A stretch of 64,000 nt of DNA from Podospora bellae-mahoneyi (taxonomy: Eukaryota; Ascomycota; Sordariomycetes; Sordariales; Podosporaceae). A model generated the notes under the pieces. It did not search any database. It saw only the letters and a list, made by a program, of their open reading frames with translations, and was not told where the DNA came from. Position numbers and translations under genes: made by a program. Positions within the stretch are counted from its first letter, which is position 1; each line of letters opens with the position of its first letter. The stretch is from assembly GCF_035222275.1 (NCBI RefSeq), contig NC_085883.1:1550001-1614000 (forward strand), read 5' to 3'. Below, piece after piece: positions 24,201 to 35,190 of this stretch.

Positions 24201-26195
24201 GTCTATGGTGTCGGCAGAGGCCAATTTGGAAACTACACGAGAGTTCCTGCCGCATTTGCACAAAAGCTCGAGCCAGGAGACATTCTCACCGAGATGGCTA
24301 CGATGCCACTGGTGTACATGACAGCCATCTATGCCTTTGACTATGTGGCACGACTTAGAAAAGGCCAGAAGGTGTTGCTACAGTCTGCCACAGGCGGGCT
24401 GGGCTTGGCGGCTATTCAGGTTGCGCGGGCTCGGGGTGCCGATGTATTCGCTACTGTTGGCACTGCTGAAAAGGTCTCCTTCCTTGTTGACACTGTGGGT
24501 ATCCCCGCAGATCACATCTTTTCCTCTCGGGACCCTACGGCGCTATCTAATGCTGCCAAAGCAACCGGCAGGGGCGGCTTTGATGTCATTCTCAGTACGG
24601 TTGTCGGAGGAGATTTCCTGTGCGAATCCCTTAAAGCGCTGGCTCCCATGGGACATCTTGTCGACGTTGGTCGGCTCGACGTACTTGAAGCCAAGGACAT
24701 TGGCTTGGAGCACTTCCAGAGGAACGCCACTCTGACCTCGTTCGATCTTAATGTCCTCCTGGACAATGATCCAGAGCTTGGACGCGAGTTGATGCAGACA
24801 GTCAATGACCTTTATCGATGGAACGTTATTGCGCCGATTCGCCCCTTTGCCGTTCGCGATGTGTCGGAGCTCGACCGAGTCTTGGTGGGCCTGTCCAGAG
24901 GCACGCACATTGGAAAACTGGTGGTGTCATTCGAGAATCCAGCCTCTCTGATCAAGCTTGTCCAAGAGCCGCCAGCAGCGAAGTTCGACTCTGAGGCACG
25001 CTATGTTGTCACTGGAGGTCTGGGCGGGCTTGGCCGAGCCATTATCAAGTGGATGGTCAGTCGTGGCGCTCGTGACTTTGTGGTACTTTCTAGGCGTGGT
25101 ATCAACACCCCTGCTGCAAAGTTGCTGGTAGAGGATCTTGAGTCGCAAGGCGTTCGTGTCGAGGCAGCGGTCTGTGATGTGAGCAAGCGAGAGAATGTCG
25201 TGAAAGCGGTCTGCAACGCTGCATCGGGCGACCGGGCTGTCAAAGGAGTGATCCATGCAGCCATGTCATTGACAGATCTCTCGTTCGACAAGCTGACCAT
25301 TGATCAATGGCGAGATGGGTTTGCTGCAAAGGTTTTGGGTACCCTCAACCTGCACGAAGCCACTCTTTCGTTACCTTTGGACTTTTTCGTCATGATCACG
25401 TCGACCGAGTCCATCTGGGCACCACCAACTCAAGCGGCATACATCGCTGCAAACAGCTTTCAGGACTATTTTGCCCGCTACCGTCGACGGCTCGGCCTTC
25501 CCGCGTCCACAGTATCGTATGGCTTGGTGGCTGATGTCAAGTCGGACTTCCTTCACAACTCGGTTGGCACAGATGACATGTACGTACGTAACAAGACCAT
25601 GACAATCACAGAGCATCAGGTCCTCGCCCAGCTGGAGCCGGCCTTCTTGCCTGCGGAGACAACTTGCTGGGTTGGGCAGGATCAGGACCCGTTGTCGGAG
25701 GCCAATATCTTGACGTGTCTCGATCCGGTCGGGTTGGCTGAATTGGCGTCGATGAACGATCATATCCCACGCTGGTATCGCGACGGGCGCGTGTCGGTTA
25801 TCATGCGGGCAATGAAGGACGCGCAACGACAAGCGAGTGGGGCAGATGTGCCTCAGGATGGCGCTGGCGGAGCAGGCAAGTCGGCCGTGGCCCGACTGCG
25901 GTCGTCATTCTCGGAGGGAATCAAGGGAGGAGCTGGCGCCCGGGCCAATACGGTCGCGCTCGTGACCGAAGGCGTGATACAGACTGTTGCTGGGATGTTG
26001 TTTATCGATGCGTCAACAGTGGACCCTGCCAAGAGTATTGCCGAGCATGGCGTTGACAGCCTCATTGCGGCTGAACTGCGGAGCTGGTTCCACCAGGCAT
26101 TGAAGACGAACCTCAAAATGGGGGAACTGCTGGACGCACAGACGAGTATCAAGACACTGGCTGAGAATATTGTAGATGCGGCGTTGAAGGAGTAG
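18208..26195 (+). CDS. Highly reducing type I polyketide synthase (KS-AT-DH-cMT-ER-KR-ACP)
   Basis: Exons 18208-18265, 18327-18798 and 18863-26195 encode 2620 residues. The KS has Cys184 in NTACSSS, and HGTGT and KPNLGH supply the two His. The AT has FTGQGAQW (about 586) and GHSSGE (about 674). The DH has PWLGDHRLI (His about 1009) and ALDGTFQ (about 1198). The C-methyltransferase has EVGAGTGAG (about 1476). The ER has SATGGLG (about 2018). The KR has VTGGLGGLG (about 2226) and QAAYIAAN. The ACP has GVDSL with its phosphopantetheine Ser near 2573. All active-site motifs look intact, so the chain may be fully reduced and methylated at chosen steps. There is no thioesterase or reductase at the end, so release needs a partner or spontaneous lactone/pyrone formation. 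The KS motif reads N where D is usual before TAC. Both introns fall in the KS. Confidence 0.97.
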
Positions 26196-26651
26196 GTTGA
26201 GCATTCATGTCATTACTTTTCGCAGCGTTAGATAGACAGATGAAGTCGTTGAAGCAACTCCTGATGCCAACTCCTGATACGACCCTGATGCGATTCCAAA
26301 TGCGAACTCCTAACCTGCTTCCAATGCTCAGGCGGTAGCCATCAGAGACTGTCGTGATAAGAACTACGGCGGGTTCACGTGTTCATCCCAAGCTCGGGCA
26401 CTCGCAGACTGGCGTCGGCCGAAGTTGCTCGGGTGCTCCCGTGCCAAGGCCGGTGATCGACAGGCTTATCCTTCCGCACTTGATCCGAGGCGGGGTGACG
26501 CCAAGGCCCTAACACCGATATGGCTTATCCCCGGTAAGTCCGGCAATGCCATCATAAACCACAACGTCCACCACCATCGACAGCAACCCTGCTTTTCATC
26601 TTGACACATCCTGCAAACTCTCAACAGAAACGCAATTGCGATATCTCCAAA
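26196..26651. other. Intergenic PKS/SnoaL-like, with short imperfect repeats
   Basis: Contains the PKS 3' end, a patch of imperfect 13-nt repeats related to AACTCCTGATGCC (26256 to about 26330), and one TCGGCCGA palindrome at 26415 upstream of the SnoaL-like gene. Confidence 0.6.
26415..26422. promoter_or_regulatory. TCGGCCGA palindrome, candidate cluster operator 3
   Basis: Exact copy 237 bases before the SnoaL-like start codon. Confidence 0.5.
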
Positions 26652-27354
26652 ATGGCCGGTTCATATGACGCTGCGACTTACTTGCTCGACAAGGAAAACA
26701 TCCGCGACACTGTGATCCGCATGGTGAGTTGCCAGTGGGTACTCTTTGTCCGGGCAGTGGGAGTTGCTGATGTTCCTTCCCGCAACAGATGTTCGCCTTT
26801 GACGACGCCGCCACTGAAACATTGATCAATGATGTTTATGCGCCTGTCATCGAGCTCAGCTACGACAAGCTGTTGCTTGGTGATGAGTTTCATCAAAAGA
26901 AGATCTCCAGTGAGGAGTGGGCTAAAAGTCTAGAGCATATGCATGACAAGTTTGATACGACGGAGCATATTATTCAGTGAGTTTCTCCCATCGCCACGGA
27001 TAGATGAAGCTGATGATTCCCTCGCAGGAACGTTTTGATTGAGCTGCCGCAGCCGGGGGGTGGGGTGCAGAGGCCAAAAAATGTCAAGGCGAGGGCTATC
27101 GCTCATGGTATCTTCTACAAGAGGGATGGGGGGGAGGGGAGGCCGTGTGTTATGGCTTTGAGGAATGGGGTGAGTCAGTTTCTGTCAGTGTTGAGGTTGC
27201 TTAAGTTCGTTGGGTGGCTGACTTTGTGACACGGTAGGGCTCGTACAAGCTGGAGCTGGTCAGGATTGAGGAGAAGGAGGAGAAGGGGGAGAATCCGTGG
27301 CGGATTAGTGGGTTGGATGTCACGCTTGACTGGCAGGATAGGCCTAGTTCTTGA
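26652..27354 (+). CDS. SnoaL-like (NTF2-fold) protein, candidate cyclase, isomerase or dehydratase
   Basis: Four exons (26652-26723, 26789-26976, 27028-27169, 27238-27354) encode 172 residues. The start MAGSYDAATYLLDKENIRDTVIRMMFAFDD and the His-bearing MHDKFDTTEHIIQNVLIELP region fit the SnoaL-like branch of the NTF2 superfamily, small cone-shaped alpha+beta proteins that act as cyclases, dehydratases or isomerases. Later strands (KARAIAHGIFYKRDG, CVMALRNGGSYKLELVRI, WRISGLDVTLDWQ) complete the barrel. It has no signal peptide. The ATG is in a strong context (CCAAAATGG). Its place directly after the PKS makes it a likely partner in ring formation, epimerisation or release. The reaction itself cannot be read from the sequence. 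Confidence 0.85.
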
Positions 27355-27730
27355 GGGCCAAATCAATCCTTGTCTCTTTAGCCAGCCTCGACATCTTCTA
27401 CCTGTGTCTAAAGTACTTTCCGTGAAAAGAAAATGTTTGGCTGGATGATGAGGTCCGTGTTTGTCTGAGAGAAATGCTAGAGGTACACGACCTTTTCTTT
27501 CGAGACGTGAATTACCCACAGTCTGGTTGGGGTTAGGGGAAGGGATGGGGTAGGAATAGGGATAGGGTATATCATCTGGTGAATATCGGGCCTTGCGATG
27601 GGTTAGCGTTAAAGCCGCGATGGTTCTCATGGGGCGATGCGCGTTTGAAAAGGGGTAGCACTAGACTTTTTCCTATGTTCCAGCCCCGAAACGGACTCCT
27701 GTTACCTATCTAGACCGTGCCTCCGTCTAC
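27355..27730. other. Convergent 3' region with G-run tract
   Basis: Lies between the SnoaL-like gene and the FAD oxidoreductase, which end towards each other. It contains a tract of G-runs (from 27529) with TTAGGG-like and GATAGGG units. No gene was seen. Confidence 0.6.
27529..27567 (+). repeat. G-run tract, G-quadruplex-compatible
   Basis: Six runs of three or more G separated by short loops (GGGGTTAGGGGAAGGG, then GATGGGG and later runs). The spacing meets the usual four-run quadruplex pattern. Two units resemble telomeric TTAGGG, but it is too short and degenerate to be a telomere seed. Confidence 0.55.
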
Positions 27731-29501
27731 CTAGCTCTCCAATGGAACTATGGGGTTGTAATATGCAAACTTATTCAGGGGATCGTACTGTGCCTTGAGG
27801 GCACGTAGCTTCTCCAACCGCCACGGTTCATAGCCGTACATGGACTCCAGCGACTCGTGGCCGGCGGCATAGTTGACGTATGTCGTGGGCTTCCGCCATT
27901 CACCTTCGCCTGCGTTCCATAGATCCTCCGTTTCCCGAGCCCACTGGAAGGCAAAGTCCTCCAGGCCCGAGTTTGGTGGAGGCATGGCGTCGAAGTACCT
28001 GCGGTAAAACGTCAATACCGTGGTACAGCGGCAGGAACTGTTTCACTCACATCAGAAGATTATCGTCACGCAATGGAAAAGCAGAGTCCTCCGGCTTGCC
28101 CCTCAGAACACCCTCAACGGCATAGCCTTCATGGACTAGCTTGGTGCCTGACAGCAACGGCTCCTTAGCGACCTTCTTGTTGTACAGGTCATAGAGCTGC
28201 CGCTGTACAGTGACGTTGTAGACTTGGAGGCCGGCTGTACCTGTGATATGGACCTTGCTCGGCGCGCACAGATCAGATTCCAGTCCGCTGATCAAGATGT
28301 CTGAGATGGAGGTGAATGGCACATCGCCTTCATCCACCGCCACGGGGCCGAGGGCATCGAACGGTGACAGATCCGCTGCGGCATCCTCTTTGGAGCCTCC
28401 GTAGATGAATGTCCAGAATATTGTGGCCTGAAGAACTGTTAGTGGTAGGCGGCGGTACCTGTGCTGGCCATTATCTCACCTCAGTAGTGCTCACGCTCGG
28501 CTCCATGGTGTAAACACCAAACGCCCCTCCCCACGTCGGCGAAAGGCTACCGTTTGAATGGAACTTATTCAGCTCCTCGAAGAGCGGCTCAACGTGTTTG
28601 CCTGTGAAGACGTAGTTCCTGTAGTAGTAAGACGGGACCGTGACCGGGTAAATCTTCATATCAAAACTGGTGACAATGCCAAAGTTGTGACCCGCACCTC
28701 TCATCGCCCACCACAAGTCGGGATAGGATGTTTCGCTAACCGTGATGGCTGTTCCATTGGCGAGCACAACGTTCAGGCCAATCAGGTTGTCGGCTATGAG
28801 GCCATGGACGCCCTGCTGCACACCGTGACCGCCTCCCAATGCTGGTCCGACCATGCCGACGCAGGAGCAACTTCCAGTTGCTGAGAGGAGGAGGAACATT
28901 GTTAATTTCTAAATAGTCGTTGATTATCAAGGCTAGGAAACTCACTTGTGACATAGCCCTCCTTCCAAAGGATGTCAATCGTCTCATAATTCCGCGCCCC
29001 AGCCTGGAGCTTAACCGTCATCGCATCCTTGTTGATGGAGATGTCTGTCAGACTTCTCACGTCGATCTGGATGCCGTTGAACCTTCCAACAGTTGACGTT
29101 AATGAGTGCCCGCGATTGACAACAAAGAAGTTGATACCATGCTCATTTGCATATTTCACCTAGTTTAAACTGTTGGTTATTTCGCTCTGAGTGGATAGGC
29201 AGGGACCGCTTACAATCGTCGGGATATCGTCCTCTACCCCGGGTTGAACAACAACCTGAACCTGCGGCACCGCGAAATCTTGATATCGCTCAGTAGCGTC
29301 CAGCCAACGGGAGTCATCTGGCCCAAAAATACTGGCATTCTTGGAAAGCAAAGGGCCGAGCCCTTGCTGGACAGACTCAGACGGCAAGGGGCTCTGTCTT
29401 GGAACTGGCATCTGAGCGTAGTCCTTTGGGTTGGTATACGCCGCAGCGAGGGCTTGGGTGAGGGTGATGCCCAGTGCAACAAAACAATAGAGCGACGGCA
29501 T
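27731..29501 (-). CDS. Secreted FAD-linked (BBE-like) oxidoreductase
   Basis: Five exons (29214-29501, 28946-29159, 28480-28880, 28051-28427, 27731-27998) give 515 residues. The N-terminus (MPSLYCFVALGITLTQALAAAYT) is a signal peptide, as in many cluster-borne berberine-bridge-like enzymes. The PCMH-type FAD domain includes FFVVNRGHSLTSTVGRF, whose His matches the usual 8-alpha-histidyl site, and GSCSCVGMVGPALGGGHG, with a Cys suited to 6-S-cysteinyl linkage. The C-terminal BBE segment ends KFAYYNPIVPLES. Splices were fixed by phase (IPTI-VKYANEHG, GYVT-TTGSCSC, LLM-YFDAMPPP). Such oxidases remove hydride from alcohols or other carbons and return electrons to oxygen. In solanapyrone synthesis a related enzyme also promotes a Diels-Alder step. 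A similar role here is a hypothesis. Confidence 0.92.
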
Positions 29502-30272
29502 CGTTGTGAAGATACAATGCTTGGGCAGATTAGGAGAAGTCTATGGGGGTCCAGAATTGAACGGGCTGATCAAGATGGTGAGACGCATGTAGATGTATTT
29601 ACCGACAGGATAGATTCACGACTTTCAGATCCCGCCGTGGCGGCGGTGTGCGGAACACCGGAAGTGGCATGGTAGTATTATCCATCGCAGAAGATCGGGT
29701 TTGGATTGGGCGTGTTGTTGGTATGGTACGATTTCGCCCCGAAATATCTCGGCTTTCAAACGAGTAAGCACCAACCAGGTTCTGTTGGTAACGGGAAAGT
29801 CTTGGAAAGTTCTTAACTCCACCTAGCTCCGACCAGCTGGTCCAGATTCTTCAAAGTGTCAAAGGAAAAAGTCAAGGTGATTGCTATTTGAAAGTGAAAT
29901 TGCAACATATTCGTTACCAGAGAGATGGCAAAGAAGATACAAATAACGTCAGAAATTCCCAAGTGAAGCGAATTGAGAAAGTTGTTCTAAAGGGATTGCC
30001 GGTACTTAAAAGTTGGTAGATTAGAAATCGATGACTTTCGATGTGGGATGGCTTCCTTTTATAGAAACCTTGGTTAGTAATGAATCTTTTCCACAATTGT
30101 TGGTTGTTCGGCGGTTCCAGGTAACAGCACATATAAAACCAAGATCCGGAACGGTGGAGAAACGCATATTGCTGTTATGAGGTATGATGTCAAGATCATA
30201 GTAGGTATTCATATGTACTACTTGAGCAAAACTCCAATTCTCCCAAACAGAAGGCCAACACCCCTATCCAAT
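29502..30272. other. Intergenic, FAD gene promoter / P450 3' end
   Basis: No gene was seen. No exact TCGGCCGA copy was found here by eye, although other CGG/CCG triplets occur. Confidence 0.5.
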
Positions 30273-32073
30273 CTACCAGGAATTCACCTTCCGCAACCTG
30301 ACATAAACCTTCTGTGGCTGTCTCGAAATTCCATCAAACCCAGCATAACCCCCCAAAGCCTCTGGAATCTCCAAAAACTCAAAATTCCAAACCACCAACG
30401 CCATAATCGTTCTAATCTCCAGATGCGCCAGCTTCCTCCCCCAGCATTGTCTGATACCCATGCCGAATCCCAGCTGCGGTCCCGCGCCTGCATCAAACTC
30501 CACACACCCATCCTTCTTGGTTACAAGCCAGCGCTCAGGCTCAAACAGCTTCAGATCCTTGGACTCATCCCAATGAGGCCGTCTCTTCGCCGCCTTGGAC
30601 GTCGGGCTACGAGCATTCTCGTTTACAGGCAGCGAAGGGGAGAGGTATCCAGGTCCGGCATTGACCATAAAGACCTGGCATCCTTTAGGGATCTTGTAGC
30701 CCAGAATTTCGGTGTCTTCCGTAGCCTCTCTTGTCATGCTGAATGGTGTCAGGCGCAGCGTCTCCTCGATGACCGCCTCAAGGTAAGGAATTCTCGCTCG
30801 GCGAAGCTCTTCAAAGGTGGGGAAGCGTTTTTCTGCAACAGCCTCTGGAAGAGCAGAGTACAGTGCATCGCGGAGTTTAGACTGGGCTTCGGGGTAGCCA
30901 GTCAAATACTTGGTAACCCACCCCATTGATCCCCCTGTGGTATGATGACCGGCGATCATGTCTGCAAAAATCTAGCAGAGGATTTTCGTTAGCACAACCT
31001 GCTTTTTGGCTACTTGATGCAGCCACGCTCACCTCATCGACCATGATGTGACTGTTCAACAGAGGCTCACGCCCTTGTTTCTCAGCTGCAATCTTCTCCC
31101 GCATCAGATGGTGCTCCAGAGCTGTCTTGACCTCGCCCGCTTCAAAATTCCGAATCGCCACGTCGAGCTGCTTGGGGACGACTTGTTCCTTTTGTGAGAA
31201 GATCTTCCGGAACCATGGCTGTTGGCTCCACCACCAGAAACTGAGTTTGGGCGCCCAGGCAATTGTGGTCTTTTCCAAGACATCAGGTGCGTGATGGACA
31301 GCGGCGAGGAATGGCGAGATTGGAGTTTCAGGAAAGACCACAGGCTCGTCCTTGCTGGCTGGGGGGATTTGCGAGGGCCTTATGTTGGATATCGTCTCCA
31401 ACTGAGGGTCCGTTGCCGAGTCTGGAATATTTCCGCCGAAGGCGTAGTGAACCATGGTGTCGAGGGCAGCGTGGTAGTAATCCGACCGCACAGAAAACGG
31501 TCTCCCGTCGGCAAGCTTCATCTTTGCCTCGAAAAGCTTGACGAGCTTCAACCCCTCGCTGTGAAGAAATGGGCCCATGAAGCTGTTCAGGAAGTTTGGT
31601 GCCATCAAGTCTTGCTTGAGGTGGCGGCGGGCTCGGAAGGTGGGGTCGTTGGTCTTGTACCTTGCATTCCAATCACCCAAAGCGAGGAGCCCGTCGATCA
31701 AGAACTGAGGCTTCTCAAACTCGGTGCGGCGCATCAAAATGTCCTGAGCTTCGTGGAAATCGCCCACCAGGATCCATGGCTTGGAAAACGGACGGATGAA
31801 GACTTGGCAGATGGGTTCACCCATTCGTTCGACCTGATGGGCTAGCCACATGCTAAACTCTCCCGTGACGCTGATTTCCCTGCTCATGGCAGGTGCGTCA
31901 CCGAACAACGACTTTGTAGCTTCCATGTTGAACGGAATGCCGGGGAGCGGTTTGGGAAGCAGCCATTGGTACAGCAAATAAGGACCAAGGACTGTGAGCA
32001 AAACAGCCAGCCAGAGTGTGGCTGTTGGCGACAGGAAGCTAGTAAGCGTCGTATAGATGTTCAGAAGAGCCAT
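30273..32073 (-). CDS. Cytochrome P450 monooxygenase
   Basis: Exons 31033-32073 and 30273-30971 encode 579 residues. I chose ATG 32073 because the open frame's upstream codon at 32100 is GTG. A single N-terminal membrane anchor (TATLWLAVLLTVLGPYLLYQWLL) is followed by the Pro-rich hinge KPLPGIPF. Hallmarks are the I-helix AGHHTTGG (His where Glu or Asp is usual), the K-helix EETLR, the FEPERW motif and the haem loop FGMGIRQCWGRKLA with its axial Cys. The 61-nt intron just precedes the I-helix. It is an ER-bound monooxygenase needing a P450 reductase. It probably oxidises the polyketide core, but the position is unknown. Two TCGGCCGA palindromes lie 189 and 302 bases upstream, tying it to the PKS promoter. 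Confidence 0.94.
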
Positions 32074-32261
32074 ATTGTAGGAGTTTGCACTGAAGGGCAC
32101 TGTTAGGGGACGGTTGTGTTGAGCCTAATACAAATGCTTCCATACGCAATGGGGAAAGATGAACAGAAGTCCCAACCCATGATGGCAGCAGTGAAGGTGG
32201 TTTCCCGCCAGGCTCGACGTCAGCACCGACGGCCCCCACCGGGACCGGAAACCATGCTACG

Positions 32262-32269
32262 TCGGCCGA
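32262..32269. promoter_or_regulatory. TCGGCCGA palindrome, candidate cluster operator 4
   Basis: Exact copy 189 bases upstream of the P450 start. Confidence 0.5.
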
Positions 32270-32374
32270 TTCATTTCTGTTACAACCAGCTTTGCCTGAG
32301 CCGGCCCGCTCGAAAAGGCTGAGGCCCGGGCACGCACGAGAGTGAGTTTGAGGGTCAGTCTGAGCCGAGAAATG

Positions 32375-32382
32375 TCGGCCGA
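32375..32382. promoter_or_regulatory. TCGGCCGA palindrome, candidate cluster operator 5
   Basis: Exact copy 302 bases upstream of the P450 start and 113 bases from copy 4. Confidence 0.5.
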
Positions 32383-32970
32383 TATCTGCCGGTCGGAAGG
32401 TACCGGCTCGACTGCTCGGAGGGAACGGATGTATAGCTTTCAGAGAGACTAGCACCGAGCCAGAAAATTGATTATCGTCCACCCAACTATTTGTAGGTGC
32501 TCAGATGAGGACCACACTAGGAGACGAGGGAGCTGTACACGAGTGTGAGGCATATTATTGTGCGTGCACATATGAATCATGTCTGCTCATTTGTGTTGCA
32601 TAACCTGCGGGATACTGCCTCCTTTACAGTTTCATCAATGGCCAAGGGGCACTTTCCTTTCTACATATCACATATGGTAATCCATGTGTATAAAATCTTA
32701 TCATTTTCACTATTTCATTTCTCTATGGAGAGCATCGAGCGACCCAACGCTGCCTGGTCTCCATTCTATAATGTAGTAGGTAAATAGGTAAGTCAGGCCA
32801 CAGGCACAACAATACCACTATTGTTATGACATGGGGAAAAGACACAGTATCTATTTGCTATTCCAGGATCATCAGTTGAGAGCAGCTTCGTAAGTTTGAC
32901 ATGACCCTATTTCCCAACACCCTAACGCCTGTCTTGTGTTCATGCAATATTCACGTATAAATCCATATCC

Positions 32971-35190
32971 TCAAAACCAACTAAAAACACTCATATCAGT
33001 TGTTGGTGTATTCTCAGCCAAGAACTCTACTTCGGCATAGTCTGGCGTCTGTAGGCAATTCCACGCCTCCGACAGCTGAAGTGCAGGATCAGTGACGACG
33101 ATTGGGTCGGTATCCAATCTCATTAGTGTGTTGGCCTCGCTAACCGTGGTATCACTGATCTTCTCTAACTTTCCAAGAAGGCGTGTGAGCGTTCTTGCGC
33201 CCACCTCAGCCATGTGGTTCATATCGGCAAGAGTTTGTAGTCGGCCCAGCGCACTCCTTACAGCCTGGATGCACTCGTCCTTAGCAACGTCAGTGACGCC
33301 TACTCCGAAGGGATCTGAGGACTTCGTCATGCTGGTAGTGGACTCCCTTCGGAGTGTCGTCTCTGCTTTTGGTGGGAAGTTTTCATCGGAGCAGAGACAC
33401 AAAAGGACCACTGCAGCCTCAAAGGTTGGGATGATGAGACTCGCATGGCGTGTGTGTGAGCCACCCATCATCAGATGGAGGGCAGAGACACCTTCAAGTA
33501 AGTTTAGTGCTATGACGGCCAGCGCTCGCTTGTGGGATGAGAGCAATATCTGCTTGTAGGCTGGGAGTTGCTGAATCGAGTTGGCCTCCTGAAATAGCGC
33601 AGGGCGGAAGTTGTGGCAAAGCGACTCCAAGATGGCCATATGAAACATCTGACGCTGTAACGGTAAGGTTGGAAGACGGGCATCCCACTTGTCGCATGTG
33701 TCAGGGTAGAGAGCAAAGACAGGTGGTATTTCGGGAAGAAACTCGCTGCAGAACTTCTCGTATCGTTCCTCTGCAGCAATGGGGTCGTATTCAGCCCCGT
33801 TCCCGGAACCATGAGTCCGCCAGAAGTTTGCTATCTGTGCCTCGAGCACGCGCTCGGTGAACAGGTCAGGAGCATCGGCTTGAGTGACGTCGTCGAGGCC
33901 AAGCACAAGGTGCATTCGAGGCATGGTGTCAGGGTTCAGTGCGTCTGGTAAGAAAGGGATTTGATCCAGACGTTTAGATAGCACACTGTCCCAGACATAA
34001 AGATTGCAAAATGTCCTCCGTCTCATTTCCTTTTCGAGCTCGTCCATGTTGTGGCTGTAAAAACCTGATGTGGCATCAACATGCAGCCCAATCCTCTGTG
34101 CCACTCGAACAGCGCAACTTAGCGCTTCCCAGTGCGCATTTGTTCGGCCCTGGCACAGGGACCTCAGCCCAGCAAAAGCGACGTGCTGAACCCGTATAAG
34201 AGACCCGCGTGCGTCGAGGCGTGAGCAGATTGGTGTGAGTGCATCGGCCACTCTATCACAGGACTTACGGATGTCAGCCAGCGGCACTCCCCTGATGCTG
34301 TCGATAGTACAGGTCGGCGAAGGGAGGAACTGAGAGGCATAGGAACATATCCTGAGAACCAGCACTGCAAACTCGATACCGTAGGCTGTCGATGTCCGCT
34401 CCATTTCCCACCATTTCTGATAATGTGAAAGAAACCAAGGCGGATATATGAGCTGATCCATCCTGGGTTGAAGCCTTGTCAGCTACTCTTTTGTTGAATA
34501 GGTAACGTGGTTGGACAAATTGCATCGGCAGAACTTACCAGCTAACCTCCGCGATGAAATACCGTACCAAAAAGTCGAGGATGGAACGATTAGGTATTGA
34601 AGCGAACAGCCTTTGGGCTATGATTGCCGTTTCTTCTGGCACTGGCGCGGGCTCGCTGCTGTGCCCCGTTGCATCGTCATCTGCCCCTAGCTGTGAGGCG
34701 TGGTAAGCGTGAGAAAAGACGTCTGACTCGGACGCAACTTACCTTTCTCACCAGAGCAATCGTGTTGGATTTGCTATTCTCAAAATACCCGAAAACCTCC
34801 GCAAGGGATGTCGGTTCTCTCCCCTCTTTGAGACCCCCCCAGTTGATCGTGTCCTGGACTGAGGATGAAGCAGAGGGCCTCCTTTCAGCTTGAGCCTCCT
34901 GTTGGCTATCATCTGTTTGGATTTCGTCATCATGAAGGTGGTCCTTCTGGGTTTGGGGTGGACTGGGTGGTAATGTAGCTTGAGAAGGGTTGTAGGCGCA
35001 TTGTTCGGGGCGTCGACGGCGGCTGCAATGGTTACATGGATACTGCCGGTTGCACTGTGACGGGATAGCATGTCAGTGAGGGACTTGATGCCAAGATTCC
35101 CTGGTATGTGCAATTGCAACCAACCTTCTGTTTCCTGGTGTAACAAGGGATACATGATGAAACCACCCGTTTTCTCTGGCTTGATTGCAT
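32971..35190 (-). CDS. Zn2Cys6 transcription factor, likely cluster regulator
   Basis: Four exons (35125-35190, 34743-35054, 34539-34690, 32971-34462) encode 673 residues. The first intron splits the binuclear zinc cluster; splicing gives CIPCYTRKQKCNRQYPC, then NHCSRRRRPEQCAY, with all six Cys in place. The middle carries the fungal-specific regulatory domain (HVAFAGLRSLCQGRTNAHW, IGLHVDATSGF, KEMRRRTFCNLYVWDSVLSKRL). It is a nuclear DNA-binding protein. I chose ATG 35190 for its A at -3; an in-frame ATG at 35262 would add 24 residues in a weaker context. It sits between the P450 and the transporter, so it is the natural candidate to bind the CGG-CCG palindromes of the PKS, SnoaL-like and P450 promoters. 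That link is inference. Confidence 0.93.

Larger units (their letters stand above)
32074..32970. promoter_or_regulatory. P450 promoter and 3' side of the regulator gene
   Basis: The P450 is transcribed away from here on the minus strand. The part nearest it (32100-32480) is rich in CGG/CCG triplets and has two exact TCGGCCGA copies. The AT-richer remainder is probably the 3' flank of the Zn2Cys6 gene. Confidence 0.6.

Noticed and set aside
27529-27567. Interstitial telomere repeat
   Set aside because: Only one or two TTAGGG-like units are present, the rest is degenerate, and it lies between two intact cluster genes.
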